Shown: positions 41,765-49,415 of the stretch, piece by piece
How positions within the stretch are numbered: position 1 is the first letter of the stretch
Layout: each line of letters opens with the position of its first letter
Assembly: GCF_001905725.1 (NCBI RefSeq)
Contig: NZ_LIWB01000011.1
Location: forward strand, 62,001 to 126,000
Source of the DNA: Streptomyces sp. CB02400
GTDB taxonomy: Bacteria > Actinomycetota > Actinomycetes > Streptomycetales > Streptomycetaceae
DNA: 64,000 bases
Direction: 5' to 3'
The notes under the pieces: model-generated
Databases searched by the model: none
What the model was told of the DNA's origin: nothing
The model's input: only the letters and a program-made list of their open reading frames with translations
Translations under genes and position numbers: made by a program

Positions 41765-42571
41765 ATGACCGACACACGGCCTCTCGCCCTGATCACCGGC
41801 GCCTCCGCCGGAATTGGATACGAACTGGCCCGGCAGTTCGCCGAGCACGGCTACGACCTCGTGGTCAACGCCGAGGACGAACGGCTGGACTCCGCCGCGC
41901 GCAGCCTGCGGGAGACGGGCGCGCGGGTACGTCCCGTACGCGCCGATCTGCGGACCCGCGAGGGCGTGGAGGAGTTGCTCGCCGCAGTCGACGGACTCAC
42001 GGTCGACGTCGCCGCCCTCAACGCGGGGGTCGGCCGGGGCGGCGCCTTCGTGGACACCGACCCCGCCGACGACCAGGCCGTCATCGATCTGAACATCACC
42101 GCGACCGTCCGGCTGGCCAAGCCGCTGCTGCGCGCCATGCTGGCGCGCGGCGCGGGCAGGATCGCCTTCACCTCGTCCGTCGCCTCGATGATGCCCGGCC
42201 CCTTCCAGAGCGTCTACAACGCCTCGAAGTCGTTCGTGCAGTCCTTCGCCGAGGCGCTGGACGAGGAGGCCCGGGACACCGGCGTGACGATCACGTCGTT
42301 CATGCCGGGAGCGACGGAGACGGACTTCTTCCGCAGGGCGGGGATGGCGGACGACACCCGGATGGGCACTTCGCGGAAGGACGATCCCGCACAGGTCGCC
42401 GAGCAGGCGTTCACGGCGATCGTGAAGGGCGAGAAGAAGGCCGTCACCGGGTCGCTGAAAGCCAAGGCGATGGGTGCGGCGGGGAAGGCGCTGCCGGACA
42501 GCGTCAAGGCGGCGGCGCATCGGAAACTGGCGGAACCGGGAACCGGCAAGGACGCCGGGCCCCAGGAATGA
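41765..42571 (+). CDS. SDR-family oxidoreductase
   Basis: A 268-residue classical SDR with LALITGASAGIGYELARQFA (cofactor site), AALNAGVGRGGAFVDTD, the catalytic Ser in FTSSVASMMPG, and Tyr/Lys in SVYNASKSFVQSF. The C-terminal 50 residues (KAVTGSLKAKAMGAAGKALP and on) are typical of bacterial acyl-chain or ketoacyl-type SDRs. It is the intact paralog of the relic at 5096-5748. The start ATG 41765 has only a weak upstream site. Substrate unknown. Confidence 0.9.
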   Translation: MTDTRPLALITGASAGIGYELARQFAEHGYDLVVNAEDERLDSAARSLRETGARVRPVRADLRTREGVEELLAAVDGLTVDVAALNAGVGRGGAFVDTDPADDQAVIDLNITATVRLAKPLLRAMLARGAGRIAFTSSVASMMPGPFQSVYNASKSFVQSFAEALDEEARDTGVTITSFMPGATETDFFRRAGMADDTRMGTSRKDDPAQVAEQAFTAIVKGEKKAVTGSLKAKAMGAAGKALPDSVKAAAHRKLAEPGTGKDAGPQE

Positions 42572-43366
42572 GAGGTGAGCGGGACGACGTGCCGAAAGCG
42601 TGGGCTCACCCCGCCACGGTTCGCTCGGCGAACGCCTCATGCCCCACCCTCCGTGAACCGGCCGCGCCCGGAGAACAGCAGGCCGTCCTTGACCCGGGTC
42701 ACCGACTCACCCGGAGCGCCCGACCCTGTCATCGTCTCTCCGAGCTCGACGGTCGCTTGAGTCACAAGCCGCCGAACAATCCCCGCCGGGCGCCTGCGGC
42801 AGTCTGCCGAAGACGGGCACGCCCTGTTCCTCGAGCACTGACTTCACGATGCGCCGACCGACCGCCCATACGGCTCCATACGCTCCTCTTCCTGCTGTTC
42901 GTCATGCGTGAAGAGATGATCCACCGTCAGGCGTCCGGAGGGGCACTCGCACGCGAGCGAGATCGGGCGGACGCGGCGACGATGCCGACTCAGGAGTGAA
43001 GGACCATGTGGGCGTCGCCGGTGTCCGCTCTCTTTTCGAGAGGGCGACGCACCGGTGCGCCGCGAGTGATCACGCACCGTACACGCCGAGACGGCTGTGC
43101 ATACGGCGGGCATGCGGGACGACACCGGCCACGATCCCCATCGCCGCCGGTTCGTCCATAACAAGGACGGCGGACGCCGGCATGCAGGCGTGCACAAGTT
43201 CGCTGTTGCGCGTCGGACAGGACAGGCCCGCTGATGCCGGGATCGTCATGCATCACGAGAATCAGCGCAACCCGCTGGCCTCCAGGCGGCGCACCTGAGG
43301 CGGACCGTGTCGCCCGTTGCTCCGGCGTCCGGTCGCGACGCCCTGCCCGCCTCGCGCTCCGGGCGC
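42572..43366. other. 795-base stretch without a supported gene
   Basis: Frames on both strands are of mixed composition without domains. A 42-codon frame on the minus strand (42637-42765) is discussed under rejected items. A relic too diverged to recognise is possible. Confidence 0.4.
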
Positions 43367-43936
43367 CTACGCGTCGTCGGTGGGGGGGCGCCGGGCGGCG
43401 CGGCGGCGCAGGCGCAGCGGCAGCACGTACCAGCAGAGGCCGAACCACAGCATGACCCCGCCGACGAGCACTTCGGCGAGGACGCCGGGGACCACGAAAC
43501 GCAGGATGAGCAGCAGCGTGCAGCCGATGGTCAGCGCGAGCAGGACCATGCCGCACATCATCAGGCGGCAGGCGGCCTCCACCACCTCGTCCTTCATGCG
43601 CTGGCCGGACAGGAAGCGGTGGATGGAGACGGGTGCTATGAGCGATCCCGTGGCCGAAGCGCCCAGGACCACGGTGAGGACGTAGATGACGCGGTCCACC
43701 GTCCCCAGTTCCCGGAACAGCGGGGTGAAGGCCACGCTCAGCAGGAAGCCGAAGAGGATCTGCACACCGGTCTGGGTGACCCGCGTCTCTTGCAGGACCT
43801 CGTTCCAGCGGCGGTTGACCCGCTCACGCGGTGACTCCGGCGCCTCGGCACTCGACCCCGGGCCGTGGCCGTCGTGGTGTGCGCAGCGAGCGGTCTCCTC
43901 CTCCGCCGGCTTGGCCGACTGCTCCGTCATCGTCAT
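43367..43936 (-). CDS. DUF6328-type four-helix membrane protein
   Basis: A 189-residue membrane protein. The N-terminal 50 residues are polar with two or three His. Then come RVNRRWNEVLQETRVTQTGV and four hydrophobic helices (ILFGFLLSVAFTPLF; VIYVLTVVLGASATGSLI; LMMCGMVLLALTIGCTLLLI; VLAEVLVGGVMLWFGLCWYV). This matches the DUF6328 family of small actinobacterial membrane proteins of unknown role. ATG 43936 has GGGGAGG five bases upstream. The C-terminus is basic and probably cytoplasmic. Confidence 0.82.
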   Translation of the reverse strand: MTMTEQSAKPAEEETARCAHHDGHGPGSSAEAPESPRERVNRRWNEVLQETRVTQTGVQILFGFLLSVAFTPLFRELGTVDRVIYVLTVVLGASATGSLIAPVSIHRFLSGQRMKDEVVEAACRLMMCGMVLLALTIGCTLLLILRFVVPGVLAEVLVGGVMLWFGLCWYVLPLRLRRRAARRPPTDDA

Positions 43937-44074
43937 GGCATCCTCCCCGTCGCAGGACCACCGTCTGCCCCGTCTCCGCCGCCTTCATGCAGGTCATGGG
44001 CGCGATAAGGCTGATCCGACGACTGCGGCCGACGGGGGCGCCACGCACGACGACTTCGTGGCCGGGATGGGGCG

Positions 44075-44752
44075 TCATTCCAGCGCGCGGTGGACGAGCG
44101 CGTCGTAGGCTCCAGGATCGTCGTCCTCGACCACGGGATAGCCTGCGCCGGGATCACCCTCCCAGCGCAGGCCGATGCCCGGGTTGTGGACGTTCGAGCC
44201 GTCCGGGAGGAAGAAGTGCGGGCTGCCCTGGACCTCGTCGCGGTGCTCCCGGTAGTCGCGCATCATCGTCCCGCGCGCGCTCCCCGTGTCGAGGGCCTCG
44301 GCCAGTGCGTCGGTGTCCACCCGGTCGCAGCCGGAGGCGATGTCGAGGATCTCGTGGTGCAGCGAGATGCAGCGGCTGTCGCGGAAGAACGCGAGGCGCA
44401 GCGCCATGTCCAGTTGCTCGGCGGCCGCGTACGACTGGGCCTTCGCGGCGTGCACGGCCTCGTTCGCCGGGGCGACGGTCACCGGCCAGGCCGACGGGTC
44501 CTGCTGCCATGGCTTGAAGCCGAGCTCCGGAGCCAGGGGCCCCACGACCGGGATCTCGGCGTCCAGGTAACGCTTCGGAATGGGGAAGCGGTTGATGTCC
44601 TCCAGCAGGAAGAGACGGTGGTCCACCCGAAGCCGGTCCTGCGCCCGCGCCCGCTCCCGGGCGGCGTACAGCCTCGCCAGCCCCACCGTGGACCACGCGC
44701 ACGCCACGTCCGTGTAGACGACTACCGTGCCAGGCGCCACTTCGATCGTCAT
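44075..44752 (-). CDS. DsbA-family (FrnE-like) thioredoxin-fold protein
   Basis: A 225-residue protein: VVVYTDVACAWSTVGLARLY at the N-terminus, a helical insertion, and GSPHFFLPDGSNVHNPGIGL (cis-Pro loop) near residue 185. It belongs to the DsbA-like/FrnE group. The active site is CAWS, not CxxC, so only one cysteine is left, as in members that act as isomerases or glutathione-type enzymes and not as dithiol oxidases. There is no signal peptide. ATG 44752 follows AAGGAGAGG. Confidence 0.86.
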   Translation of the reverse strand: MTIEVAPGTVVVYTDVACAWSTVGLARLYAARERARAQDRLRVDHRLFLLEDINRFPIPKRYLDAEIPVVGPLAPELGFKPWQQDPSAWPVTVAPANEAVHAAKAQSYAAAEQLDMALRLAFFRDSRCISLHHEILDIASGCDRVDTDALAEALDTGSARGTMMRDYREHRDEVQGSPHFFLPDGSNVHNPGIGLRWEGDPGAGYPVVEDDDPGAYDALVHRALE

Positions 44753-45239
44753 GACCTCTCCTTGTGTCCGGGGCCGCGCCGCTGACCGGCTGCGCCCTGA
44801 TACGTGTCCCCAGGAGTACCCCTCTGCTCGGGGCCGGCACTGCCGTCCGGATTGTCGGACCGGCTGGCGCGGCGTGTGCAGTGACACGGCGACCGGCCCG
44901 GTACCGACCGGAAACCGCCGACCTCAGAGGCACGTCGAGGTTGCGGGGACTACCGGCCCGGCACACACCCCACACTGACCGGACTATCCGCTCCCGACCT
45001 GACCGACGGCGGTCGAAAGAGTCTCACCCTGGCGTGTGGACCCAGCGGAGCAGTTTCGATCCCGGAACGCGTTCCCCTGTTGCGGTTGGGGGAAGTGGTG
45101 CTGCGGACGGGTCAGCCCCGGGAACCCGCCGCAACGTGGTGGCTTCCGGCCAGTCCCGCGACCGCCAGGGTGACCCAGCCCGGAGCGCTGACGGCCGCCC
45201 CCGCCCGGCGGGCCCGTCCGGGAAGGGCAGTGCCGAACA
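44753..45239. other. 487-base stretch up to the IS3 remnant
   Basis: No supported gene. The left end of the IS3-like element is somewhere in or just right of this stretch; I could not define an inverted repeat. Confidence 0.4.
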
Positions 45240-45314
45240 GAAGGGCGTGGGCCTTGGCCCTTGATCTTGGATGCGCGAGACACTGGATCCTGAGGATTTG
45301 AGAACGGACATCTT

Positions 45315-45620
45315 GTGGTCATGAAGAACTGTCCGCCGCAGTCCAAGGCGGACTCGGTCGCGCTGTACCAGTCGTGGCCCGAGGCGACGATCGGGCAGGT
45401 CGCTGCCGATCTGGGGAGCAACCCGGAGACTTTGCGGAACTGGGTGAGGGCGGCCGGTGCGAGTCGGCCCCGCGGGCGCCGGACGGAGGTGCCGGCCAAG
45501 CCACCGACGCCGTTGGAGGCGGAGAACGCCGCTCTGCGCAAGAAGGTCCGTGAGCTGGAGGAGGAACGCGAGATCCTGCGCAAGGCGGCGAAGTATTTCA
45601 CCGGGGAGACGCGCTGGTGA
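45315..45620 (+). CDS. IS3-family transposase orfA
   Basis: A 101-codon helix-turn-helix protein: SVALYQSWPEATIGQVAADL, GSNPETLRNWVRAAG, then the leucine-zipper-like ENAALRKKVRELEEEREILR, typical of IS3 OrfA. The stop overlaps the ATG of orfB (ATGA shape), where the family uses -1 frameshifting to make OrfAB. The frame is intact, but its orfB is broken. Confidence 0.88.
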   Translation: MVMKNCPPQSKADSVALYQSWPEATIGQVAADLGSNPETLRNWVRAAGASRPRGRRTEVPAKPPTPLEAENAALRKKVRELEEEREILRKAAKYFTGETRW

Positions 45621-46140
45621 ACCGCTTCCAGTTCGTCGCCGACCACCAGCGCCGCTACGGCGTGAAGCGGCTGTGCACCATCCTGGGCATCGCCCGCTCC
45701 AGCTTCTACTACTGGCGCCGCACGGCCGCGGACCGGGCCGCCCGGCAGGCGGCCGACGCCGCTCTCGCCGCACGGATACGGGCCGTGCATCGCGAGTCGG
45801 ACGGCACCTATGGCGTCCCCAGGATCACCGCTGAGCTCCGCGAGGCGGGCGAGCGGGTCAACCACTGGGGGTACCCCCGCTCGCGGGGGAGGATCGCGCG
45901 CGTGATGCGCATCATCGGCTTGGCAGGCGTGCGCTTGCGTCGCAGGCACCGCACCACTGTTGCGGACCCGGCCGCGGTGAAGGCCCCGGACCTGATCGGC
46001 CGCGACTTCACGGCACGCAAGCCGAACACGAAGTACGTCGGTGACATCACCTATCTCCCCGTGGACGGCGGGAAGTTCCTCTACCTGGCCACCGTCATCG
46101 ACCTCGCCTCACGCCGCCTGGCCGGCTGGGCGATCGCGAA
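45617..46140 (+). pseudogene. IS3 orfB (DDE integrase), 5' part
   Basis: Reads FQFVADHQRRYGVKRLCTIL, SSFYYWRRTAADRAARQA, HRESDGTYGVPRITAELREA, and the first catalytic region DITYLPVDGGKFLYLATVID. After LAGWAIAN the sequence switches to the IS30 fragment, and the frame stops at 46195. A 24-base palindromic insert lies inside it at 45866-45889, in frame. Only one of the three DDE acids is in this part. Confidence 0.85.
45866..45889. repeat. 24-base palindrome inserted in IS3 orfB
   Basis: The segment contains a 7-bp hairpin (arms 45874-45880 and 45883-45889, loop TC) preceded by GGGGGTACCCCC. It adds eight codons between ERVNH and the RIARVMR segment where other IS3 orfB proteins read NHKR directly. 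GC-rich palindromes with GGGTACCC cores are common dispersed repeats in streptomycetes, so this is likely one copy. Confidence 0.5.
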
Positions 46141-46435
46141 CGCCGGCGCCCTGGGCGTGCCAGACGGCGATGTCCTCCCGTTCGGGAAACGATAGGTAGC
46201 GCCCGGACACCTCATCAGGAAGACACGGATTCACGCCGCCAGCGTGCCGGAACCAGCGGAATCCCACCGGCCCGGACACCCCGGCAGCACTGCACGCATC
46301 CTCGGTCTTGGCACCCCGGGCGATCGCCGTCCAGAACCTGACCCTGTCCTCACGCCAGGCCACCGACGGCCTGCCCGGCGACGGCATCAATCCCCGATAC
46401 GCACGAACCTGCTTGTGCCGCTCCACAGAGCCCAT
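46141..46435 (-). pseudogene. IS30-family transposase N-terminal fragment
   Basis: On the minus strand the frame reads GLMPSPGRPSVAWREDRVRF, WTAIARGAKTEDACSAAGVS and RYLSFPEREDIAVWHAQGAG, the N-terminal helix-turn-helix region of IS30-type transposases of actinobacteria. It ends abruptly at the IS3 orfB junction near 46140, so the catalytic DDE domain is missing. About 95 of the roughly 400 residues are left. Confidence 0.82.
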
Positions 46436-46455
46436 CGCTCCACCTCTCGATCAAG

Positions 46456-46705
46456 GTGTTGCGACGAGCAGTTGAATCCGTCCAGTACACCAGCCGGGCC
46501 TTCGCCGACGCCTGCCGCCAAGCCGGCGTCCGTCAGTCCATGAGCGCGATCGGCAGCTCGGCCCGCAACGCACTCGCCGAGTCCTTCAACGCGACCTTCA
46601 AACGCGAGACGCTCCAGGGCCGAAAGCGCTGGTCCAGCGAGCGCGAGGCCCGCCTCGACGCGTTCCGCCGGCTGCACCGCTACAACACCCGACGCCGTCA
46701 CTGGC
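46456..46705 (+). pseudogene. IS3 orfB, 3' part
   Basis: Resumes the integrase with QYTSRAFADACRQAGVRQSM, SAIGSSARNALAESFNATFK and RETLQGRKRWSSEREARLDA, including the catalytic Glu of the DDE triad. It breaks off after LHRYNTRRRH, where intact relatives continue with a short family-specific end. The segment between VIDLASRRLAGWAIA and QYTSR, with the second Asp, is gone. Confidence 0.85.
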
Positions 46706-47292
46706 CCGATCATGATTCACTGACCCGGGCACCGCGGCGCCCCGCGCCTTCGCTCCCATGCAAGCCCGGCCGCCCGCTCAGTGATGAGGGCGGCCGGCGT
46801 CGCCGTGTACGCCGCTCCTATCGCCGACCGCGACCGTAGCGCCGTAGCGTGGACGGCCGGGTTCCGTTATGTGGTCGACGTGAACCTCGGCCTCCAAGAA
46901 GTCAGGCTCCTCGTGGCAGAGCCGGGCTGGGCAACCGGAGACGACGCCGACCGTGACCGGCTGCCGAGCGCATGAGAGCGGCTGAGGAGCCCGCCGCGGC
47001 TGGTACCTCACGCTTACGCGCTGAGAGGCCGCTCATCCGCCTGATGCATCATCAGGTAAGTCAGCAACAGGTCAGCACCAGTCCCCGACCATTCCGAAAT
47101 GGCCACCCGAAGAGCCGCCGGATCAGCGCTGTCGTAGCAGCGGGGCTCTCGTGAAAGTGCAGGCGGAAAGCATTGCCGTGAGATCGAACCGATGTTCCTG
47201 GACATCTTCGAGTTCGACGCGTGCCCGTGTACAGTGAAGACCGCCTTTGACCTGCAGAAAGCAGGCAGGGAGCCGTCCTTCAGGAGTCCAAA
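46706..47292. other. About 590 bases from the IS remnant to panD
   Basis: No recognised gene. Contains a 10-bp hairpin (annotated separately). The last part should hold the panD promoter; CAGGAG at 47281-47286 is its ribosome site. Confidence 0.45.
46766..46797. terminator. Terminator-like hairpin after the IS remnant
   Basis: Arms 46766-46775 and 46788-46797 are perfect complements (CCGGCCGCCC / GGGCGGCCGG) with a 12-base loop. It follows the end of the broken element and could stop read-through towards panD. Confidence 0.45.
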
Positions 47293-47715
47293 GTGCTGCG
47301 AACTCTGATCAAGTCCAAGATCCACCGCGCCACCGTCACCCAGGCCGACCTGCACTACGTGGGATCCGTGACGATCGACGCCGAGCTGCTCGATGCCGCC
47401 GATCTGCTGCCCGGTGAGCTCGTGCACATCGTCGACATCACCAACGGGGCGCGGCTGGAGACGTACGTCATCGAGGGGGAGCGCGGGTCCGGGGTGATCG
47501 GGATCAACGGGGCCGCCGCCCATCTCGTCCAGCCCGGTGATCTGGTGATCATCATCAGTTACGCTCAGGTGACCGACGCCGAGGCGCGGGCGCTGGAACC
47601 CCGGGTGGTGCACGTGGACGGTGACAACCGCATCGTGGCCCTGGGAGCCGATCCGTCCGAGCCGGTGCCGGGGTCGGACCAGGAGCGCAGCCCGGGGGCC
47701 GTCACCACGGCCTGA
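47293..47715 (+). CDS. panD: Aspartate 1-decarboxylase
   Basis: A 140-residue pyruvoyl-dependent enzyme that makes beta-alanine for pantothenate and CoA. It shows LIKSKIHRATVTQADLHYVG followed by Ser25: the proenzyme is cut between Gly24 and Ser25 to form the pyruvoyl group. Family segments ANDLLPGE-like (ADLLPGELVHIVDI), TYVIEGERGSGVIGINGAAA and HLVQPGDLVIIISYAQ are all present. GTG 47293 has a CAGGAG site. It is not next to panB or panC. A GNAT gene starts 28 bases downstream. Confidence 0.95.
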   Translation: MLRTLIKSKIHRATVTQADLHYVGSVTIDAELLDAADLLPGELVHIVDITNGARLETYVIEGERGSGVIGINGAAAHLVQPGDLVIIISYAQVTDAEARALEPRVVHVDGDNRIVALGADPSEPVPGSDQERSPGAVTTA

Positions 47716-47743
47716 CCGGCGCAGACCGAGGCAGGAGCGTGAC

Positions 47744-48094
47744 GTGGCCATGGGTGACATCGAGATCCGTGACGACCGGGCGGCGGGTCGGCTCGAGGCG
47801 GTGGCGGACGGCGGGGTCGTCGGGCGGATCGAGTACTTCGTCCTCGACGCCCCCGGGCGCGCGCTCGTGCCGGTGCACACCGTCGTCGAGCCCGCCCACG
47901 AGGGCAAGGGCATCGCGGGCTCCCTCGCCCGAGAGCTCTACGCCATCGCCGCCCGCGAGGACAGTGCCGTCGCCCCGCTCTGCCCGTACGTCGCCAAGTG
48001 GGCCGAACGCCACGCCGACCAGGCTCCGGCGGCCGGGCCGGAGCTGATCCGGGCGGCGAAGGAGTGGCTGGCGGCGCACCCAGGGCGGTTCTGA
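47744..48094 (+). CDS. GNAT N-acetyltransferase (YjdJ/DUF-type small form)
   Basis: A 116-residue small GNAT: EIRDDRAAGRLEAVADGGVV, FVLDAPGRALVPVHTVVEPA, HEGKGIAGSLARELYAIAAR (acetyl-CoA loop), and VAPLCPYVAKWAERHADQAP. The 'CPYVAKWxxRH' end is typical of the NATD1-like single-domain group. GTG 47744 lies 5 bases after GCAGGAGCG; ATG 47750 is the alternative. It may share the panD transcript. Its acceptor is unknown. Confidence 0.88.
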   Translation: MAMGDIEIRDDRAAGRLEAVADGGVVGRIEYFVLDAPGRALVPVHTVVEPAHEGKGIAGSLARELYAIAAREDSAVAPLCPYVAKWAERHADQAPAAGPELIRAAKEWLAAHPGRF

Positions 48095-48129
48095 AGCCCC
48101 CGTACCCGCACCGCTGCACACCTCACCCG

Positions 48130-48432
48130 TTCACGTGCCGGTCCTCGACGCGCCGCGCGACGAGGACCGGCACGGGCCGGAGTTGTGACATCTCGTCGCC
48201 GGGAATCCGAGGGCACGTTCCGGCCCGCGGTGGCGCTGATCGAGGAGACCCATTGCGCCGGCTGGTCCGTCGAGGGTGCCTGGGAACGCTTCGAGGCGGA
48301 TGATCCGACGGGGTGCGTACGCCGCCGACGTGGTCACCGGCGCCGACGCGATCGTCCTCGCCCAGGCCTCCGTAACCCCGGCCGAGCGGCTCACCACGAC
48401 TCCGGTGCCCGTGCTGTCCAGTCCCTGGTGAG
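48130..48432 (+). pseudogene. Asp/Glu racemase family relic
   Basis: Three frames each hold a piece. HVPVLDAPRDEDRHGPEL runs into a TGA. A second frame has ESEGTFRPAVALIEETHCAG. A third gives AYAADVVTGADAIVLAQASV, TPAERLTTTPVPVLSSPW and a stop. The last segment matches the C-terminus of aspartate/glutamate/hydantoin racemases (ADAIVLAQAS...PVLSSP). At least two frameshifts separate the parts and the N-terminal domain is absent. Confidence 0.6.
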
Positions 48433-48480
48433 GCTGTGCCGGCTGCTCTCCCACTGCAACTGCGCGAGGCGTCGGAACCT

Positions 48481-48537
48481 CTACTGCAACCAATGGGTTG
48501 CAGTAGCCGCCGGTACGTGCAACCCTTGTGTTGCACG
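48481..48537. promoter_or_regulatory. Twin palindromic operators upstream of the SRPBCC-arsR operon
   Basis: Two inverted repeats share the core TGCAAC-N6-GTTGCA. The first spans 48481-48506 (arms of 11 bp with a 4-base centre). The second spans 48516-48537 (arms of 8 bp, 6-base centre). A single half-site TGCAAC lies at 48455-48460. They sit 23-79 bases before the GTG of the SRPBCC gene, where an ArsR-type dimer would block transcription. The encoded ArsR regulator is the obvious candidate to bind them. Confidence 0.75.
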
Positions 48538-48559
48538 ACAATCGACGAGGGAGGTTCCC

Positions 48560-49057
48560 GTGAACGACACCACCTACACCGACGCGGAGCTGGCCGAGCT
48601 CGACCGGATCGCCCGGCAGATCGACATCGACGCCCCCGCCGAGCGGGTATGGGAGCTGGTCGTACGGCCCGGCTGGTACATCAATGACGGCGTGGTCGAG
48701 GCGGAGCCGGACCTGCGCCACGAGGGTGACGTGACCGTGGTGCGCCATCCGTCGCTGGGTGAGTTCCGGTTCCGGACGGTGGAGCTGGACAAGCCGCGCT
48801 ACGCGGCGTTCCGCTGGACAGGAACTCCTTACCGGGACGACTCGACGCCCTCGACCCTGGTCGAGTTCTGGATCGACGAGCGGGACGACGGCGGGGTGAC
48901 CCTGCGCGTGGTGGAGAGCGGGTTCTCCAGCCTCGCCGACGACCCGGCGGCATGGCTGAAGGAGCGCGAGGGCAACGACAAGGGCTGGCTCACCGAGCTG
49001 ACGGCCGCGAAGGTGTTCGTCGAGAAGAGCGCGCAGGCCCCGGCGAGGCGTCCGTGA
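48560..49057 (+). CDS. SRPBCC (AHSA1-like) domain protein
   Basis: A 165-residue START-like protein: IDIDAPAERVWELVVRPGWY, GDVTVVRHPSLGEFRFRTVE, FRWTGTPYRDDSTPSTLVEF and WLTELTAAKVFVE. AHSA1-type proteins bind hydrophobic ligands in a deep cavity and are often encoded with an ArsR regulator. GTG 48560 follows GAGGGAGG. The stop overlaps the regulator's GTG. It is expected to be controlled by the two palindromes upstream. Ligand unknown. Confidence 0.9.
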   Translation: MNDTTYTDAELAELDRIARQIDIDAPAERVWELVVRPGWYINDGVVEAEPDLRHEGDVTVVRHPSLGEFRFRTVELDKPRYAAFRWTGTPYRDDSTPSTLVEFWIDERDDGGVTLRVVESGFSSLADDPAAWLKEREGNDKGWLTELTAAKVFVEKSAQAPARRP

Positions 49058-49389
49058 CCGCTTCCGCTCTCCCCGTCGTGTGCGCCGCGCTCGGCGACGC
49101 GACGCGCTGGGAGATACTCACCCGGCTCGGCGAGGGCCCCATGTCGGCGTCCGCGCTGGCCAGGGCCCTGCCGGTGAGCCGACAGGCGATCGGCAAGCAC
49201 CTGGAGGTGCTGCGCGAGGTCGGGCTGGTCGAGTCCGAGCGGCGCGGGCGCGAGGTCGTCCACCTCGCCGTCGGCGCCCGGCTCGGTGCGCTGGCCCGCG
49301 AACTCGACCGGATAGGCCGAGACTGGGAGACACGTCTGCTGCGGATCAAGGAACTGGCGGAGCGTCCCGGACCTGACCCGGCCACCTGA
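49054..49389 (+). CDS. ArsR-family transcriptional regulator
   Basis: A 111-residue winged-helix protein: VVCAALGDATRWEILTRLGE, MSASALARALPVSRQAIGKH (helix-turn-helix) and LEVLREVGLVESERRGREVV (wing). Neither CxC metal site nor other cysteine ligands are present except one Cys near the start, so it is probably not a metal sensor. GTG 49054 overlaps the SRPBCC stop. SRPBCC-ArsR pairs usually respond to organic ligands; autoregulation through the upstream palindromes is inferred. Confidence 0.92.
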   Translation: MTASALPVVCAALGDATRWEILTRLGEGPMSASALARALPVSRQAIGKHLEVLREVGLVESERRGREVVHLAVGARLGALARELDRIGRDWETRLLRIKELAERPGPDPAT

Positions 49390-49415
49390 CGGACCGCGAC
49401 CTACGACGATGGGAC

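Larger units (their letters stand above)
45240..46745 (+). mobile_element. Disrupted IS3-family element with an IS30 fragment inside
   Basis: Contains IS3 orfA, the first part of orfB, a 300-base piece of an IS30-type transposase on the opposite strand, and then the 3' part of orfB, truncated. The outer boundaries are approximate because no terminal repeats or target duplication could be found. The element cannot transpose by itself. Confidence 0.75.

Noticed and set aside
42637..42765. A 42-codon minus-strand frame (VTQATVELGETMTGSGAPGE and on)
   Set aside because: Plausible composition but no good ribosome site, no family and no genomic partner; kept only as a possibility.
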